Positions 1-12,100 of a DNA stretch of 64,000 bases are shown one piece after another. The notes under the pieces are model-generated. The model ran no database searches. It saw only the letters and a program-made list of their open reading frames with translations, and had not been told where the DNA came from. Positions within the stretch are counted from its first letter, which is position 1; the number at the start of each line of letters is the position of its first letter. The position numbers and the translations under genes are program-made. The DNA is from Opisthocomus hoazin (lineage: Eukaryota; Chordata; Aves; Opisthocomiformes; Opisthocomidae), in contig NC_134414.1 of NCBI RefSeq assembly GCF_030867145.1, positions 21,470,518 through 21,534,517 on the forward strand, read 5' to 3'.

Positions 1-179
1 GCAGGTATCAAAGCCTTAACATAACCAGCTGCATGCAGTGTTGAAATATTCAGGTAAAGATTTGTATGTTAGACAAGGAAAGTGAAGTTCTTTTGAAAGA
101 ACACACACCTTGCAAAATACTTCGTTAATAGTTAAAACCAGAAAGAGCATACAAGATTATTGACATTATGCTGTATTTA

Positions 180-997
180 CAGAATCACAGAATGGTAGGG
201 GTTGGAAGGGACCTCTGTGGGTCATCTAGTCCAACCCCCCTGCCGAAGCAGGGTCACCCACAGCAGGCGGCACAGGACTGCGTCCAGGCGGGTCTTGAAT
301 ATCTCCACAGAAGGAGACTCCACAACCTCCCTGGGCAGCCTGTTCCAGTGCTCCGTCACCCTCAGAGGGAAGAAGTTCTTCCTCATGTTCAGACGGAACT
401 TCCTGTGCCTCAGTTTGTGCCCATTGCCCCTTGTCCTGTCACTGGGCACCACTGAAAAGAGCTTCGCCCCATCCTCCTGACACCCACCTTTCAGATATTT
501 ATAAGCATTTATTAGGTCCCCTCGCATCCTTCTCTTCTTCAGGCTGAACAAGCCCAGCTCCCTCAGCCTCTCCTCGTAGGGGAGATGTTCCAGTCCCCTC
601 ACCATCCTTGTAGCCCTCTGCTGGACTCTCTCCAGTAGCTCCTCATCTTTCTTGAACTGGGGAGCCCAGAACTGGACAGAGTACTCCAGATGAGGCCTCA
701 CCAGGGCAGTGTAGAGGGGAAGAAGAACCTCCCTCGTCCTGCTGGCCACACTCTTCTCGATGCACTCCAGGATCCCATTGGCCTTCTTGGCAGCCAGGGC
801 ACACTGCTGGCTCATGGTCAACCTGTCGTCCACCAGGACACCCAGGTCCCTCTCCACAGAGCTGCTCTCCAGCAGGTCCACCCCAAGCCTGTACTGGTGC
901 ATGGGGTTGTTCCTCCCCAGGTGCAGGACCCTGCATTTGCCTTTGTTGAACCTCATCAGGTTCCTCTCTGCCCAAATTTCCAGCCTGTCCAGGTCAC
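180..997 (-). mobile_element. CR1 LINE, 5'-truncated, sense to NPAT
   Basis: The - strand keeps an open frame of about 244 codons from the ORF2 C-terminal part ([58 protein letters not shown]). The 3' UTR and CATTCTGTGATTCTGT tail end at 180. The open frame suggests a fairly recent insertion. Confidence 0.94.
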
Positions 998-3936
998 AAA
1001 CTATTATAATATATAATAGTTACAAACTATTCAAAACTGGAAGTGAGGCAATATGAACAATTTTGGATTGATCTTTAGTACAGATAACAAAGTTCTTGGC
1101 TCAGGAGGCTGACAAACTAACTCTCACAGGGGATGAACAACCCAGTTTGATAATTAAATGGAATTCTACAATACTTTGTTAACAAAATGCATTGCTATGT
1201 AACAATAACTCTCCACGCCTCCTCCTGTTTCAAAACAGGTAAAACCTGCGCAGCCGTTACAAGTGTAGATTTATTAAAAGAATTGGCATTGTACAAAAAC
1301 TAGTAACAGAAAAAGATTCCCCCCCTCCATTGTAATTTTCAGTTCAAATAGATGTACTAGCTGCAACTTGTGCCCTGTACACACCCCAAGACTCAGTAGT
1401 TACCTTGAAAGGAAATATATTGAAAAAGTTTACTTTTCCAAAATTCCATTCCGCAGCAAATATGTTCTGCTTTAATCAAACTTTTTAAGCCCTGCTTTAA
1501 TCTTCAAATACTCTAAACATTAAAAGACAGAAATAGACCTGTCTAATGAAGGATTCTAGAACAAAGACCCACAAAAGAAAATGTCTCCTCTTTATTGATT
1601 GCAACAGAACTGAACATGCAATGTTTCAAAGAAAAGATAAAATATGTGCCTAGTTATACAACGCAGGATATATGTACATTAGCATATCTATTTCAACGGA
1701 CCCCCAAAATGGTCCACCTCAGTTCAGGAATGCCAACAGAAAAATGCGGCCTTTAAGTTTGCACGAAGACAAACATCTGCCAGCAGATCTGAGCATAGCT
1801 GGAAAAAATAGATTCTATTTCAGACACACGAGCCATTGTTCAGGTCTCCAACAAATAAGCAAATGTGAAAGTTAAATACAGTTTGAGAATAGCCACCGTG
1901 AGTTTAATCACGATGTACAAGCTTGCCTACCCAACAGAGAACATCAGTGGTACTGCTGGAAAGGAAAGGGCTGTCCTATTTAATATTTCAAATACATTTT
2001 GCTAGAAAACTCTCAAGCCACAAATTGCTGGAAGTTGGAAGTGTATTTTCAGGAAACACAACTCTATGCCAGTCTTATTCCTATCCACTATACGATCCAC
2101 GGATGGCCAGGATGGGAGACTGGGTGCTAGGCTAGGTGCAGCTTTGATCTGTGCTGGTATGGCTGTGCTCACAATCCAACTCATCTGCACATTTACATAA
2201 ACAGCTGCAATTCTTCTTTCTTGAACCTACTGCTACAGTATAGCAAGGAATGACCAAATACTTGCATACCGGCACATCTGGCACATTCACCAATTTCCTA
2301 CAAAAGAAGGCATTCCAAAGTTTAAAAATGCCTTAATTAAGATCCTTAATTAAGGTCCTGCGCAGCCTGCTGTAGGTGGCCCTGCTTCGGCAGGGGGATT
2401 GGACTAGATGACCCACAGAGGTCCCTTCCAACCCCTACTATTCTGTGATTCTGTGAAGATTGTCTGTGCAACTGAACTGAACTGCTTGTGCACACACTGT
2501 ATAAGGACATAACAGTACATCATCTTCAATGTTGCCAAAACCAATCTGAAGGCACAAAAGGTACAGTAACTTCCAAACTAGGAATGATTCAATATTTTGT
2601 TCTATCTTAAGAAAGGTAAAGACACACGTCTAACTCATAGTACATATTCACTCTTACATTAATTAAAGATAAATTTTCTTATATATTTTTCTACGGGTGA
2701 GCTCATCTTGTCATTTCAGTTTTATTTCTTAAACCAATATTCATCGACCTTCACAGCATCAGAAAGACTTATCTAGAGAGTGGGAAAAAAAAGATTAAAA
2801 AACTATTAAAAAAAAGATGGAAGAAGAGCTGCACTGGGAAACCTGTTTATCTGCCTAAATTCAGAGATGCCTCATGGAAGAGGAATCCCTACTAGAAGAC
2901 AGTAACAGCTACAACAAGCATCCTGTTCTACAGCCTTAGGTTGCTCAGAAGTGTTCCACACACGATGCATGCACCATGCCACAGCAGACACAAGACAGGC
3001 TGGATCATTACGACACGTGACATTGCCAAGATTGTCTACTGCATCTGCAAGTCTCTGGCAAGCACGCAAGATAAGCTTTCTACCCAGAAACTTGTAACTT
3101 AACCAATTTTTTATAGAAAAGTAGAGCAAGAGATGTCCCTTGCATGATTTTAAATGTTCTTTTACAATGCACGGGGTTTCTAAAAATCCTCTATTACTTC
3201 ACAATAATAAAAACACTGCATCTCTTACTAGCCTTGTTTCTCAAGAGAGCAGCAAGAAACGTTTCAAGCACTATTGAAAAATAAATTGTATTGGATTAAC
3301 ACTGAAAACAAGATGTAGCCTTACTGGCTATGGATTCAAAAAAATGGTGGAGAACCGAAACCTGAATCTCACAACGCACGCTGCCAGGAAACTCCAGCAA
3401 CCTGTGCCAGCAGGTGCTTAAGTCTGGGACTTCAATATGTGGCTCGTATTTTCGACTACCATCCATCTGCTATTATCTTTGGAAGGCCCAAATAATCCAA
3501 AACATAAAGTCATTTAAAAAAAATCCACTGTCTGCTGCCGGTAGACACCAGGGACCACCGCGTTTCCTTCAGCCCGTGGAGAACCCGCGTTCCAGCCCAG
3601 CCCGGGCCCGGCCCGCACGGCCTGGCGGGCTCCCCGGGCCCGAAACTGCCTCACGATCGGCGCTCGCTCCCCGCCAGAGCCCGGGCCGGCGGGGCACGGG
3701 GCGGCAGCCCTCAGACCGCCGGGCCCAGGGCTCGGCCGAGGCAGCGGCTCCCCCCGCCCGGCGGGGACGAGGGTGACGGGCGCAGCCGCTCGGCCCTCCC
3801 GCCGCGCTCCGGGCGCTGCCGGCGGCTGACAACCGCCAGCCGAGCCCCCCGGGCGGCCGCCGGCCCCCGCCCCGGGAGTCCTCGCCGCGCCTAGGGGCGA
3901 GCGACCGCCCCGGCCCGCCCTCGCTGGCTCACTCAC
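998..3936 (-). other. NPAT: Presumed NPAT intron 1
   Basis: A/T-rich sequence with one CR1 tail (2354-2456). No NPAT LisH exon was found on the - strand. Nothing else is recognised apart from the edge of the CpG island from about 3530. Confidence 0.5.
2354..2456 (+). mobile_element. CR1 LINE 3' tail only, antisense to NPAT
   Basis: About 100 bp: GCAGCCTGCTGTAGGTGGCC, TGCTTCGGCAGGGGGATTGG, ACTAGATGACCCACAGAGGT, CTATTCTGTGATTCTGTG. It is the same young subfamily as 180-997 but in opposite orientation. Confidence 0.92.
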
Positions 3937-3973
3937 CCAGCACCAGCCGGGCCACGTCGGACGGCAGCAGCAT
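3937..3973 (-). CDS. NPAT: NPAT coding exon 1 (partial gene)
   Basis: Read on the - strand, ATG at 3973-3971 opens MLLPSDVARLVL plus one G, followed by a consensus donor GTGAGT (3936-3931). This matches the start of NPAT as I recall it, where the next residues belong to the LisH domain. NPAT is a nuclear, Cajal-body-associated coactivator of replication-dependent histone genes and a cyclin E/CDK2 substrate. It lies head to head with ATM, whose transcription runs the other way from the same CpG island. I could not find the second coding exon (LisH remainder) in 1-3930, so intron 1 appears to run to or past the left edge. The identification rests on 12 residues plus the conserved gene order. 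Confidence 0.9.
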
Positions 3974-4125
3974 GGCCCGAGGCGGCGAGGGCGGCGGCGA
4001 GGGCGACGGCGGGAGGAGGCGGGGGGACACGGGACGCGGCTCCCGCAGACGCAGCCCCAGCGCAGCCGCCCCACCACCGAGGCGAAGGCGCGGAAACTCC
4101 GCCAGCCAGCGCCGCGCCCGGCCCC

Positions 4126-4136
4126 TTCCGCCGGAA
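4126..4136. promoter_or_regulatory. Inverted ETS-type motif pair
   Basis: TTCCGCCGGAA holds two GGAA cores in opposite orientation inside the shared promoter. ETS/GABP sites are typical of bidirectional housekeeping promoters. Assigning a factor is inference. Confidence 0.4.
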
Positions 4137-4223
4137 CCCGCCGCCGCCGCGCATCCGCTTCCAGCTCCGCCCGCCGCCGCCGCCGCCGCAGGTGCGCGCC
4201 GTGCCGCGCCGCTCCGCGCTGCC

Positions 4224-4269
4224 GGGCACGGGCACGGGCACGGGCACGGGCACGGGCACGGGCACGGGC
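4224..4269. repeat. (GGGCAC) hexanucleotide repeat, 7 perfect units plus 4 bases
   Basis: Seven identical GGGCAC units run in tandem, then GGGC. The array lies in the NPAT/ATM CpG island about 250 bp from the NPAT start codon. It creates long alternating Val-Pro, Ala-Arg or His-Gly reading frames that are not genes. Confidence 0.95.
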
Positions 4270-4563
4270 GGGACGGGGACGCATAGCGCAGCCGTGGGCG
4301 GCCGCTGATGGGCCCGCTCCTCTTCCCCTGAGGGGCTGCTCTGCCTGCCCTGGCTCGGGCTCGGGTCCCGGTGGGAGGGGGGAGAGCCCGGCCCTTCGCC
4401 CCGCCGCGCGCGGGCGGGTGAGGCGCGGGCCCCGGGGCGGGCTGCTGAGGCGAGGGCCCCGGGACGGCGGCGGGCCCGGCTGCGGGCCCGGCTGCGGGCC
4501 CGGCTGCAGGCCCCTGAGGGGCTTCACGCCTGGCGGGGGGCGGTGGAACAGCGCCCGTCGGCT

Positions 4564-6066
4564 GTGAGTAACGCCAGGCCTCCCCCGGGCACCGCGGCGG
4601 GCACCTCGAAAACGCCTCTCCGCCAGGTATTTCTTATGTTGGGGGGTGCGGTCCTTCCCTGCCCGGTGTAACTTTTATAGGGGATGAACGCCGCCGTAAG
4701 ATGGGAGTTGGAGAACTCTCTAACTTTTAGGAGAAAAACGAGATGGTGTCAGCCTTAGGGGTGTTTCAGTGCTGCTGTTGAAACGCCGTTCAGCGCAGGG
4801 GAGAGGGCTGACACCTTCCCCGTTGACACCCAAACCCCGCAGCGTGCGACCCGTGCTGCCGCAGTTCGCAGTCAACCATTTTTCAGCCCATTGGCTTTTT
4901 AGAAGCCATTAAAAAAAGCGACTTCCTTGTTTCTGTTTCAGTGAAAGCAGCGTGTCGGTAAAGGAACGCTTCACCGTGTAAATGAGCTCAGTTGCGCAGT
5001 ACAGCCAGCCTTCATGCTTACAGCATCTTCCTTTTCACACATGCCACCATATCTGTGATCATTCTTGGTCCCAGCCTGAGCTTGATTGAAGCCGAAGGAA
5101 ATAAATGTACTCTAAGACAGCAGATATATAAATTTTTACTTGTCTAAATGCATGATTTTATATTCTCACTGAGGTGCTCAAGATGCAGTGCTACGCACTA
5201 AATGCATGATTTTATATTCTCACTGAGGTGCTCAAGATGCAGTGCTACGCATCGTGAATGCCCACACTCAGTTGCTTGTTGCAGCCTCAGCACCGTGTGC
5301 TCGGAGTTACTTCCCACTTGTCTGTCTTCAGAGTTTCTCCTGAGTCTGCTTTAAAGGCGTGAAAGGAGAAGCATGGAAGTTGTATACAACATCATTGTCA
5401 TGATCTGCATCAGCATAACTTTACACCAGAAATGCAATGTCTAGCTAATTCCAACCTCTGTTGAAGGAGATGAGGTGCAATTTTAAGTGTTCACAGAAGG
5501 AAAAACTTGTTTCCTTTTACGATGTATACTTGAGCATCCTTTGACAAGTTGAGTCCAGAGGGACTTGTCAATAGGATAGTGCATACCTATGAAAATGTAG
5601 GGTATGAGAGAGGAAGAGAGTTTTCAAAGTGCTACCTTCTCCTGGCAGTGTGAGTTAAAGATAGCTACTGATAACGGCTAGCTACTGAAAGTGCTGTGTG
5701 CCTGAATGTATTCAGCTCTGTGTCATTTTAATCTTTTTAGAGTTTTGCTCCATATTCTCTGACCAGCTCTACTCTGACACCACTCATAAAATGGGAGGAA
5801 GTCCCGAGTCATGTGAAGGAGGTCTCTCTGCTGTTATTTACGGCTGTTGCCTGTGGGAGTAGGTTATATTCTCGACATGAGGCTTTGCCTCAGTCTTGTG
5901 ACCGAGAAGACTAACCCAGACATGGATGAGCTTTTCAGTGAAATAACGCCGTGGTTGTGTTTGATACTGGATTTTCAATATATTGCATTCCCAGTTTTTT
6001 GACTGGTTTACTTGGCTCTGTGTTGAACAAAATAATTACTGTTTTATCCTTTTTTTCCATTTGCAG
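4564..6066 (+). other. ATM: Probable ATM 5' leader intron
   Basis: Between the presumed donor at 4564 and the acceptor at 6065-6066 (tttttttccatttgcag) there is no coding potential. The CpG island fades by about 4650. A 54-bp tandem duplication lies at 5144-5251. A further noncoding leader exon could be present, but I cannot identify one. Confidence 0.5.
5144..5251. repeat. Perfect 54-bp tandem duplication
   Basis: Bases 5144-5197 and 5198-5251 are identical, beginning CTAAATGCATGATTTTATAT and ending CAGTGCTACGCA. The lack of any mismatch points to a recent duplication or to an assembly duplicate. Confidence 0.95.
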
Positions 6067-6072
6067 ATACAA

Positions 6073-6093
6073 ATGACTCTTCTGTTAAACTGA
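6073..6093 (+). other. Upstream ORF MTLLLN in the ATM leader
   Basis: The exon that holds the ATM start codon begins at 6067. It contains an upstream ATG at 6073 with six codons and a TGA (6091-6093). The stop lies three bases before the ATM ATG at 6097. Such a placement would allow reinitiation or leaky scanning. The ATM ATG has A at -3. Confidence 0.75.
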
Positions 6094-6096
6094 ACC

Positions 6097-6168
6097 ATGA
6101 GTCTTGCATTACATGATCTGCTCATTTGTTGTCGTCAGCTTGAAAATAAGAAGGCTGTGGAGCGAAGG
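6097..6168 (+). CDS. ATM: ATM coding exon 1 (residues 1-24)
   Basis: The exon starts at 6067 after tttgcag; ATG is at 6097. It encodes [20 protein letters not shown] then VERR, very close to the human start, and has 72 coding nt as in human. The donor is gtaacg. It carries the start of the TAN (Tel1/ATM N-terminal) motif. Confidence 0.97.
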
Positions 6169-9100
6169 GTAACGAGTTTTCCTTTGGTATGTGTGCCTCA
6201 ATTAGCAATTAAGGGAAGCAGTAATTTTTTTTTTCCTGAATTTCCAGAAGGAGATTGAAAATTTGAAGCGACTTCTCCGTGATTCTGAAACAGTTCTCCA
6301 GCTGGACCGGAATTCTGATTCTAAACAAGGAAAGCAACTCAACTGGGATGCTGTATTTAGGTAGGTTTTTTTATTCTTTGTGAATGGTTGCAGTTTTCTT
6401 ACATGGAACATCTTTCTTTTGTTTCTTGTGCCTATTTTAATGCTTATCTTTCCACAGATTGATTTAGACTTCTTGTCAGCTTGTGAACAAGAAATTACTT
6501 ACGTTAGTCACTAAAGGAAGTAAATTTAGAATAGCCAAAAATGCAACACTCATCACATACAGGAAGTATAACTGCTGGGAAACTGATCATTCATTGGGTG
6601 GTGATTCTTCCTTGCCAAACTAGTAGCTACTTTCTTTTACTGAGAATTAGCCTCAGCCTCTGTTTTTCAATGTATAGTTCATGTGTGGATGATAGATAGC
6701 TCATTAGAATTTTTTCTGTTACTGAGTTCTTCAAGATGCAATAGAAGGACTGTGGCTTGTGAATTAAAGAAGCTGTGCTGAGGTTTGTAGAAGCCCATCT
6801 TTGAAATAATCTGCTTTAGCTGTGCTACAAGATTGGACCGAGTGTGAGCCTGATAGGTTCTTAGGCCAGCTGGGACTAGTGTTAAATTTCGTGTTTCTAC
6901 TGCATCTGAAGTGTTAATTTTCATAGACTGGTGTCTGGTCAGCTTTCCATTATGTTTTTTAATTGGACAGCATTGGAATAGTTCTTGTTTCGTAGCTGTA
7001 CCAAAAATATTGTAAGAAGTATTTGAGAAATTCTGTACATTGCTTTTGAGATGGCCAATACTATGTTAGAAATATGTGGGAGAAATACAAAAATAGAGGC
7101 TCCAAACTGAACACAACTGGTAGGCCAGAAAAATCTACACTAACTGCCAGTGAAAAGTTTTAATCTATTCTTAGATCTAAAATCTAATCCATATGTAAAT
7201 TTTAAATGATGGAGAAATAGGACTTGAAGATTTTCCTGATAATAACAATGAAGAGTACTTCTTATTATTTTGTTGTATAATGTTGCAGCATAGATAAAAA
7301 GACGTAGCATTTCTTTTTTTTTCCTAGTTACAAATTGTATGTTTAGCATTATGCAAAGTTTAAAGGAAAGTTTGGTTCCTATTCAGGTTGCTTCTGGATT
7401 ATCTTTAAAAGTTAGATTTCTTTTTGTAGACTATTTCTGTCATGCTTAGACCATAATATATTTCGGTTGTTTTTAGTCTTTGATAATTAGAATTGTGAGA
7501 AGAACAAGCCCTGACATTCTAGGCTAAAACAATGTTTACCTATTTTATTTGAGTCATAAGTATGCAGATCCTTGATTAATATCTCTTTTACTTTTGAAGT
7601 GTCTTGCAGAAGTATTTCCAGAAAGAAATTAAAAACCTACAACTGGCAAAACCAAATGCGTCTGCTTCAACCCAAAGTGCCAGACAGAAAAAGATGCAAG
7701 AAGTTGGAAGTTTGGTCAAATATTTCATCAGATGTGCTAATAAAAGTCAGTAATATGTATTTGTGTAGAACTACTGTTTAGGTGCTTTGCTTTCAACTTT
7801 GAATTTTTACTCTGAAGTAAGTTACCAGGGTAGGGTTCATCTTGCTTGCTTCCAGATTTACAATTTAAATATCTTCATGTGAATCAGTCCTTTGTGCTCC
7901 TTCTCTGTCCTTGTTGATGTTCATGGTGCCTTTTTCTAATTACTCAATGTGTGTATAACTGATGTGTTGTCTCGTAAGTAATTTCTTTCTTAGAAACAGT
8001 TTGTTTAAGAAGATGATTCCTAACAGAACTGTTTCTGAACTGTAGAGGGTTTTTTGTTTTTAAGTAAACATTTACAAGCAATTAATTCCAGATTTATTTG
8101 GCACACTTTGGATTAATTACAGTCTCACATTGTTTCTTCATGTAGGAGGACCCAGACTGAAATGTCAGGAACTTCTGATCTATGTCATGGAAATTATAAG
8201 AGATCCAACAAGTTGTGCTGCTTATGGATCTGACTGTAGTAGTATACTCCTAAAAGATATCCTCTCAGTAAGGAAATATTGGTGTGAGATATCCCAGCAG
8301 CAGTGGTCGGGTAATATTTTTAAGCCTACTTACAAATGTCTTTTCCTATTATAGAAGCATGTTCAGGTGCATTTTAATTTGTTTGATGCCCTGTTGTTTG
8401 AGGTACTACACAAAGCATGGGGTAAAATAGTGTCAGCCTTGAAGGCGTACAGTTGAAATAAGCAAAGCAGCAAAGATTAGGAATGGATTTTTTTCTTTCG
8501 GCACATTGTTTATCTATTGCTTGCTGAAACATATGTACTTGTGCACAATCAGGTTATGTATGCATGGTCTCCACAGGGCTTAACGTGTATAACAAATGCA
8601 TGCAACGTGTGCTGGAAATAGCCTGAGTAAAGCTGATGTTGGTGTGCGCTTGTTTGCAAGTTACTAGGTATTGGCTGGTATAGTTCTGATATAGTTAGTG
8701 TATTAGTCTTAAATTTTATTATCTGTATTTTGTTGGCTTATGAAGGTCCTAAAAAAACATGGAGTTACTGTTATACGCACATATTGCATATAAAGAAAAA
8801 AATAGAAATCTTAAGATTTAAATAGACAAAATCAGATTAAAAAATTGGGTAATGAGACAGCATGCAATCTGAACTGAGTGCAAAGGCCGCACCTCGAGTA
8901 CCGCGTTCAGTTTTGGGCCCCTCACTACAAGAAGGACATTGAGGTGCTGGAGTGTGTCCAGAGAAGGGCAAGGAGGCTGGTGAGGGGTCTGGAGAACAAG
9001 TCTTACAAGGAGCAGCTGAGGGAGCTGGGGGTGTTTACTCTGGAGAAGAGGAGGCTGAGGGAAGACCTTATTGCTCTCTACAACTACCTGAAAGGAGATT

Positions 9101-12100
9101 GTAGTGAGGCAGGTGTTGGTCTCTTCTCACAAGTAACTAGCAATAGGACAAAAGAAAATGGCCTCAAGTTGCACCAGGGGTGGTTTAGGTTGGATATTAG
9201 GAAAACTTTCTTTACTGAAAGAGTGGTCAGACATTGGAACAGGCTGCCCAGGGAAGTGGTGGAGTCACCATCCCTGGAGGTGTTTAAAAAAAGTGTAGAT
9301 GTGGCACTTCGGGGCATGGTTTAGTAGGCATGGTGGTGTTGGGTGGATGGTTGGACTCGATGATCTTGGAAGTCTTTTCCAACCTATGATTCTATGATTC
9401 TGTAAGGTGCTGGTATCCCTATTGAATCTGAGACCAGAGTTATGAAAGACCTGGTGCAGGTGGCATTACGAGTCCTGCTGGAGTCTGCCAAGATGCCCAT
9501 AACTCTACCAAGGCCTGCATGACAATGAAGCAGTAGCATTGCAATTTATTTATAGTAATCCTGAGGTGTTTATTCCACAGTACCAGAGTCCAGAGGTTAA
9601 AGCTGTGGATGATGTCAGCAATGTCACCCAAGCGAAGTGTTCAAAAGAAGAGATTTTGAGAGAGTGCCTCAGAAGTCTTGATACTGATTCTGTCTGTGGG
9701 GAGCTTACTTGCCCTAAACTGATGAGCTTCTGACCGGTAGAATTAAGGGTGGTCAGACTCTTCTAGGTCATAGTTGCTCTACTGAGCAAAAATACAGTAA
9801 CTGGTCATTCTGCATCCCAAGGACTGTATGATACAGCTGCTCTGAGCTAATGTCTGGTTGACTGTGAACAAAGTAGTCACAGTGGCTAGGATTCCCAAAA
9901 GATTATCCTACCTATATTTTTCCTTAGAGAAAAGGAGGCCTGAGGGGTGGATGTCCGTTCATTCAAAGTGTTGTCCTAGAATAGCTGCTGAGGTCACAGA
10001 ACTGAATCAGTATTTCTTTGCAGTGGATGTTGTCCATTCGTGGACTGAGGGACAGTATCATGTCACTTGTAGGTGGCATAAATATCAGCAAGGCTTTTGT
10101 GTATGTCATGTTAAAATGAGGATGATGGTTGGATCAATAATGTGCTACTGTGATTTGTATGAGGCTGATGAAAGGACAGTGTCATGATTCCTAAATGGGC
10201 CTTGAGATAAGAAAGCAAAAATCTGTGGAAGAGGCCTTTCCTTCAGAAAACTTGTAAATGAATGCAAAGCATGGATGTGTTGGTCTGCGGGCTGGAGTGA
10301 ACTAGCTGAGCTGCAAGTAATCGAAATATGGGGAGCCTCAATACCAACTGTTCCGATCCGTTGACCTGTCCCTGCTGCACAAAGTTCTTTGTTGATGTAT
10401 GCGTGGCTGTCAGTTGCTTCTGAGTACTTTAATTGTGTATTCCTCAACATGTGGAGCCCACGGTGCCTGAGCAATCAAGGTAGAGTAGAAGTAGAGTGTG
10501 GAAGAAGTTGAGTTGTAGAAAGTTGACCATATCACTATAGCTGCTTTGCTCTGTGTTATCTCCCAGCTTAGGATGAACATAACTTTACTTCCAGCGTAGA
10601 CAAGACCACATATGTTTGGGGTTTTTTTCCCAGTTAACTTCTGTGACTAATGACATGCAGCTGAATTCAGAATAGTGGGTTTTGTGTATTTAATGCAATA
10701 TTTTGCTTCAAGTATTTTTTAATGTAATCCTCTGTAATATATATACTTTTTATATATATTTGGATATTTTATAACATATATACATACAGTATCATATATA
10801 TATATATTTTTTAAAATACATTTGCAGAGTTGCTGATCCTGTATGGCGAATTATACCTCAGACCTTCTGGGAAGATTAACAGAGTCTTGGTGGCTAGGAT
10901 AATTCACACACTCACGAAGGGGTACTGCTTCCAAACTGATGGGTTGAGTTCTGATATGTTTATCTTCTTTTCAAAAGCAATGCAGTGTGCAAGGTATGTT
11001 GCAAGTGCTCCTTTTGTATGCTAGTACCTGCTTTTAGAGAATAACTAATTCTGAGTATTTGGGATTAGACTTGAGTAATAGCAGGTAATACTTCTTTAGA
11101 CATATTTTGTTGTTCAGTCTTTGAACACCAGTTTCATAAATTCTTTAAATTTTAGTAACATCTGCATTTGTTAAACGAATAATATTCAGAATATAGTTAC
11201 TTACTAGTATTTACATTTTTAAAATTCCTATGAAAAGAAAGGAGATTATTTCTTCTGGAACTTTAAAGTCTTTGATTTATGTTGCAGGCAGGAGAAAAAT
11301 ACTGCAGGTCTGGATCATATTCTTGGAGCAATGAATGTTTTCTGCAATAAGTTTGCTGCCAACTGTCGCATACAGATTTGTAAAATAGGGGAAGAAATTT
11401 TGCCTACAGTGCTTTATATATGGACTCACTATAGGCCAAAGGATTCCCTGAAAGAATCAATAATTGATTTATTTCGTCTTCAAGTTCATATTCATCACCC
11501 AAAGGGTGCGAAAACTCAGGAAAAAGGTACAATAAAAAGTTTCCTGTTTTTTTTTTTTTTCTATCACTGTATGTCATTGTTCAAATTATTGTGCCAGCTG
11601 TCTGAATTTTGATATGCAGGCTTGGAAACATTGATGGGAGTGATGATTTCTTCTCAGTAGTTTTGTGCTATAGGTTAATATTGAGTGAAACTGAAAACAA
11701 GTTTTCAAACTGTATGGACTAAGAGAATATTAAGGTCTGTAAAAGTTGATTTTTTATCAAAAGGTTATTTTAATTACTAAAAACACAAAGTCTTTGAAGA
11801 AGGTAAATAATAGTTTAGACTGAGTTTAGATTGCCACGTGTGTTCGTGTCTTAACAGGTGTATTTAAGCCCAGAAATTACTACTGTATTCTAAGTCTGAC
11901 ACTGCATAAAAGTGCTCAGAGAACATCACTCAGTAGTTGTGTTTGTCTGTTATGGCCTATTTGTTATAGCTTTTTTTTTTTTTTTTGCCTTTGTCTACAA
12001 ATGGCAGAGTGTTTCTAATTAGTCAGAATTTATCTGTTCAGTTTCATTGTAGTCTTTCCAATTAGATAAAGATTTGTTTATTAGAAACTTCGTTCCTGCC

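Larger units (their letters stand above)
3974..4563. promoter_or_regulatory. Bidirectional NPAT/ATM promoter in a CpG island
   Basis: A very G+C- and CpG-rich block (about 3530-4650) sits between the NPAT start codon and the ATM leader. Divergent transcription from one island is the known arrangement for NPAT-ATM. There is no TATA box. GC-box-like runs (GGGGCGG/CCGCCC types) are frequent, and an inverted pair of ETS cores lies at 4126-4136. The ATM 5' noncoding exon must lie here. A strong donor-like site is at 4564 (GCT before GTGAGTAAC) and another at about 4418 (GCGG before GTGAGG), so exon 1 probably ends at one of these. Transcription start sites cannot be placed from sequence alone. Confidence 0.75.

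Noticed and set aside
222..956. A 244-codon frame that could be taken for a host gene
   Set aside because: It is the C-terminal part of CR1 ORF2 and ends in the CR1 3' UTR and octamer tail.
1585..2230. Possible 3' UTR on the - strand, ending at an AATAAA near 1590
   Set aside because: A lone hexamer in A/T-rich sequence is expected by chance, and no coding exon can be tied to it.
2715..2777. A - strand stretch that looks like a terminal exon: pyrimidine tract and AG, then 16 codons ending EYWFKK, a stop, and an overlapping AATAAA
   Set aside because: I recognise no protein with this end and found no matching upstream exon. It lies inside the presumed NPAT intron, so chance is the better explanation.
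4091..4101. E2F-like GGCGCGGAAA in the promoter
   Set aside because: The spacing does not fit the E2F consensus (one base too many), so I do not call it although E2F control of NPAT would be plausible.
3514..4527. Long open frames in the CpG island, including 337 codons on the - strand and His-Gly, Val-Pro or Ala-Arg repeats
   Set aside because: They arise from extreme GC content and the GGGCAC repeat. They overlap the shared promoter and NPAT exon 1 in other frames and resemble no protein.
9403..10480. Several moderate open frames (64-109 codons) after the CR1 in intron 4
   Set aside because: No recognisable domain, no conserved motif, and composition like the rest of the intron. They may be worn repeat, but I cannot name it.
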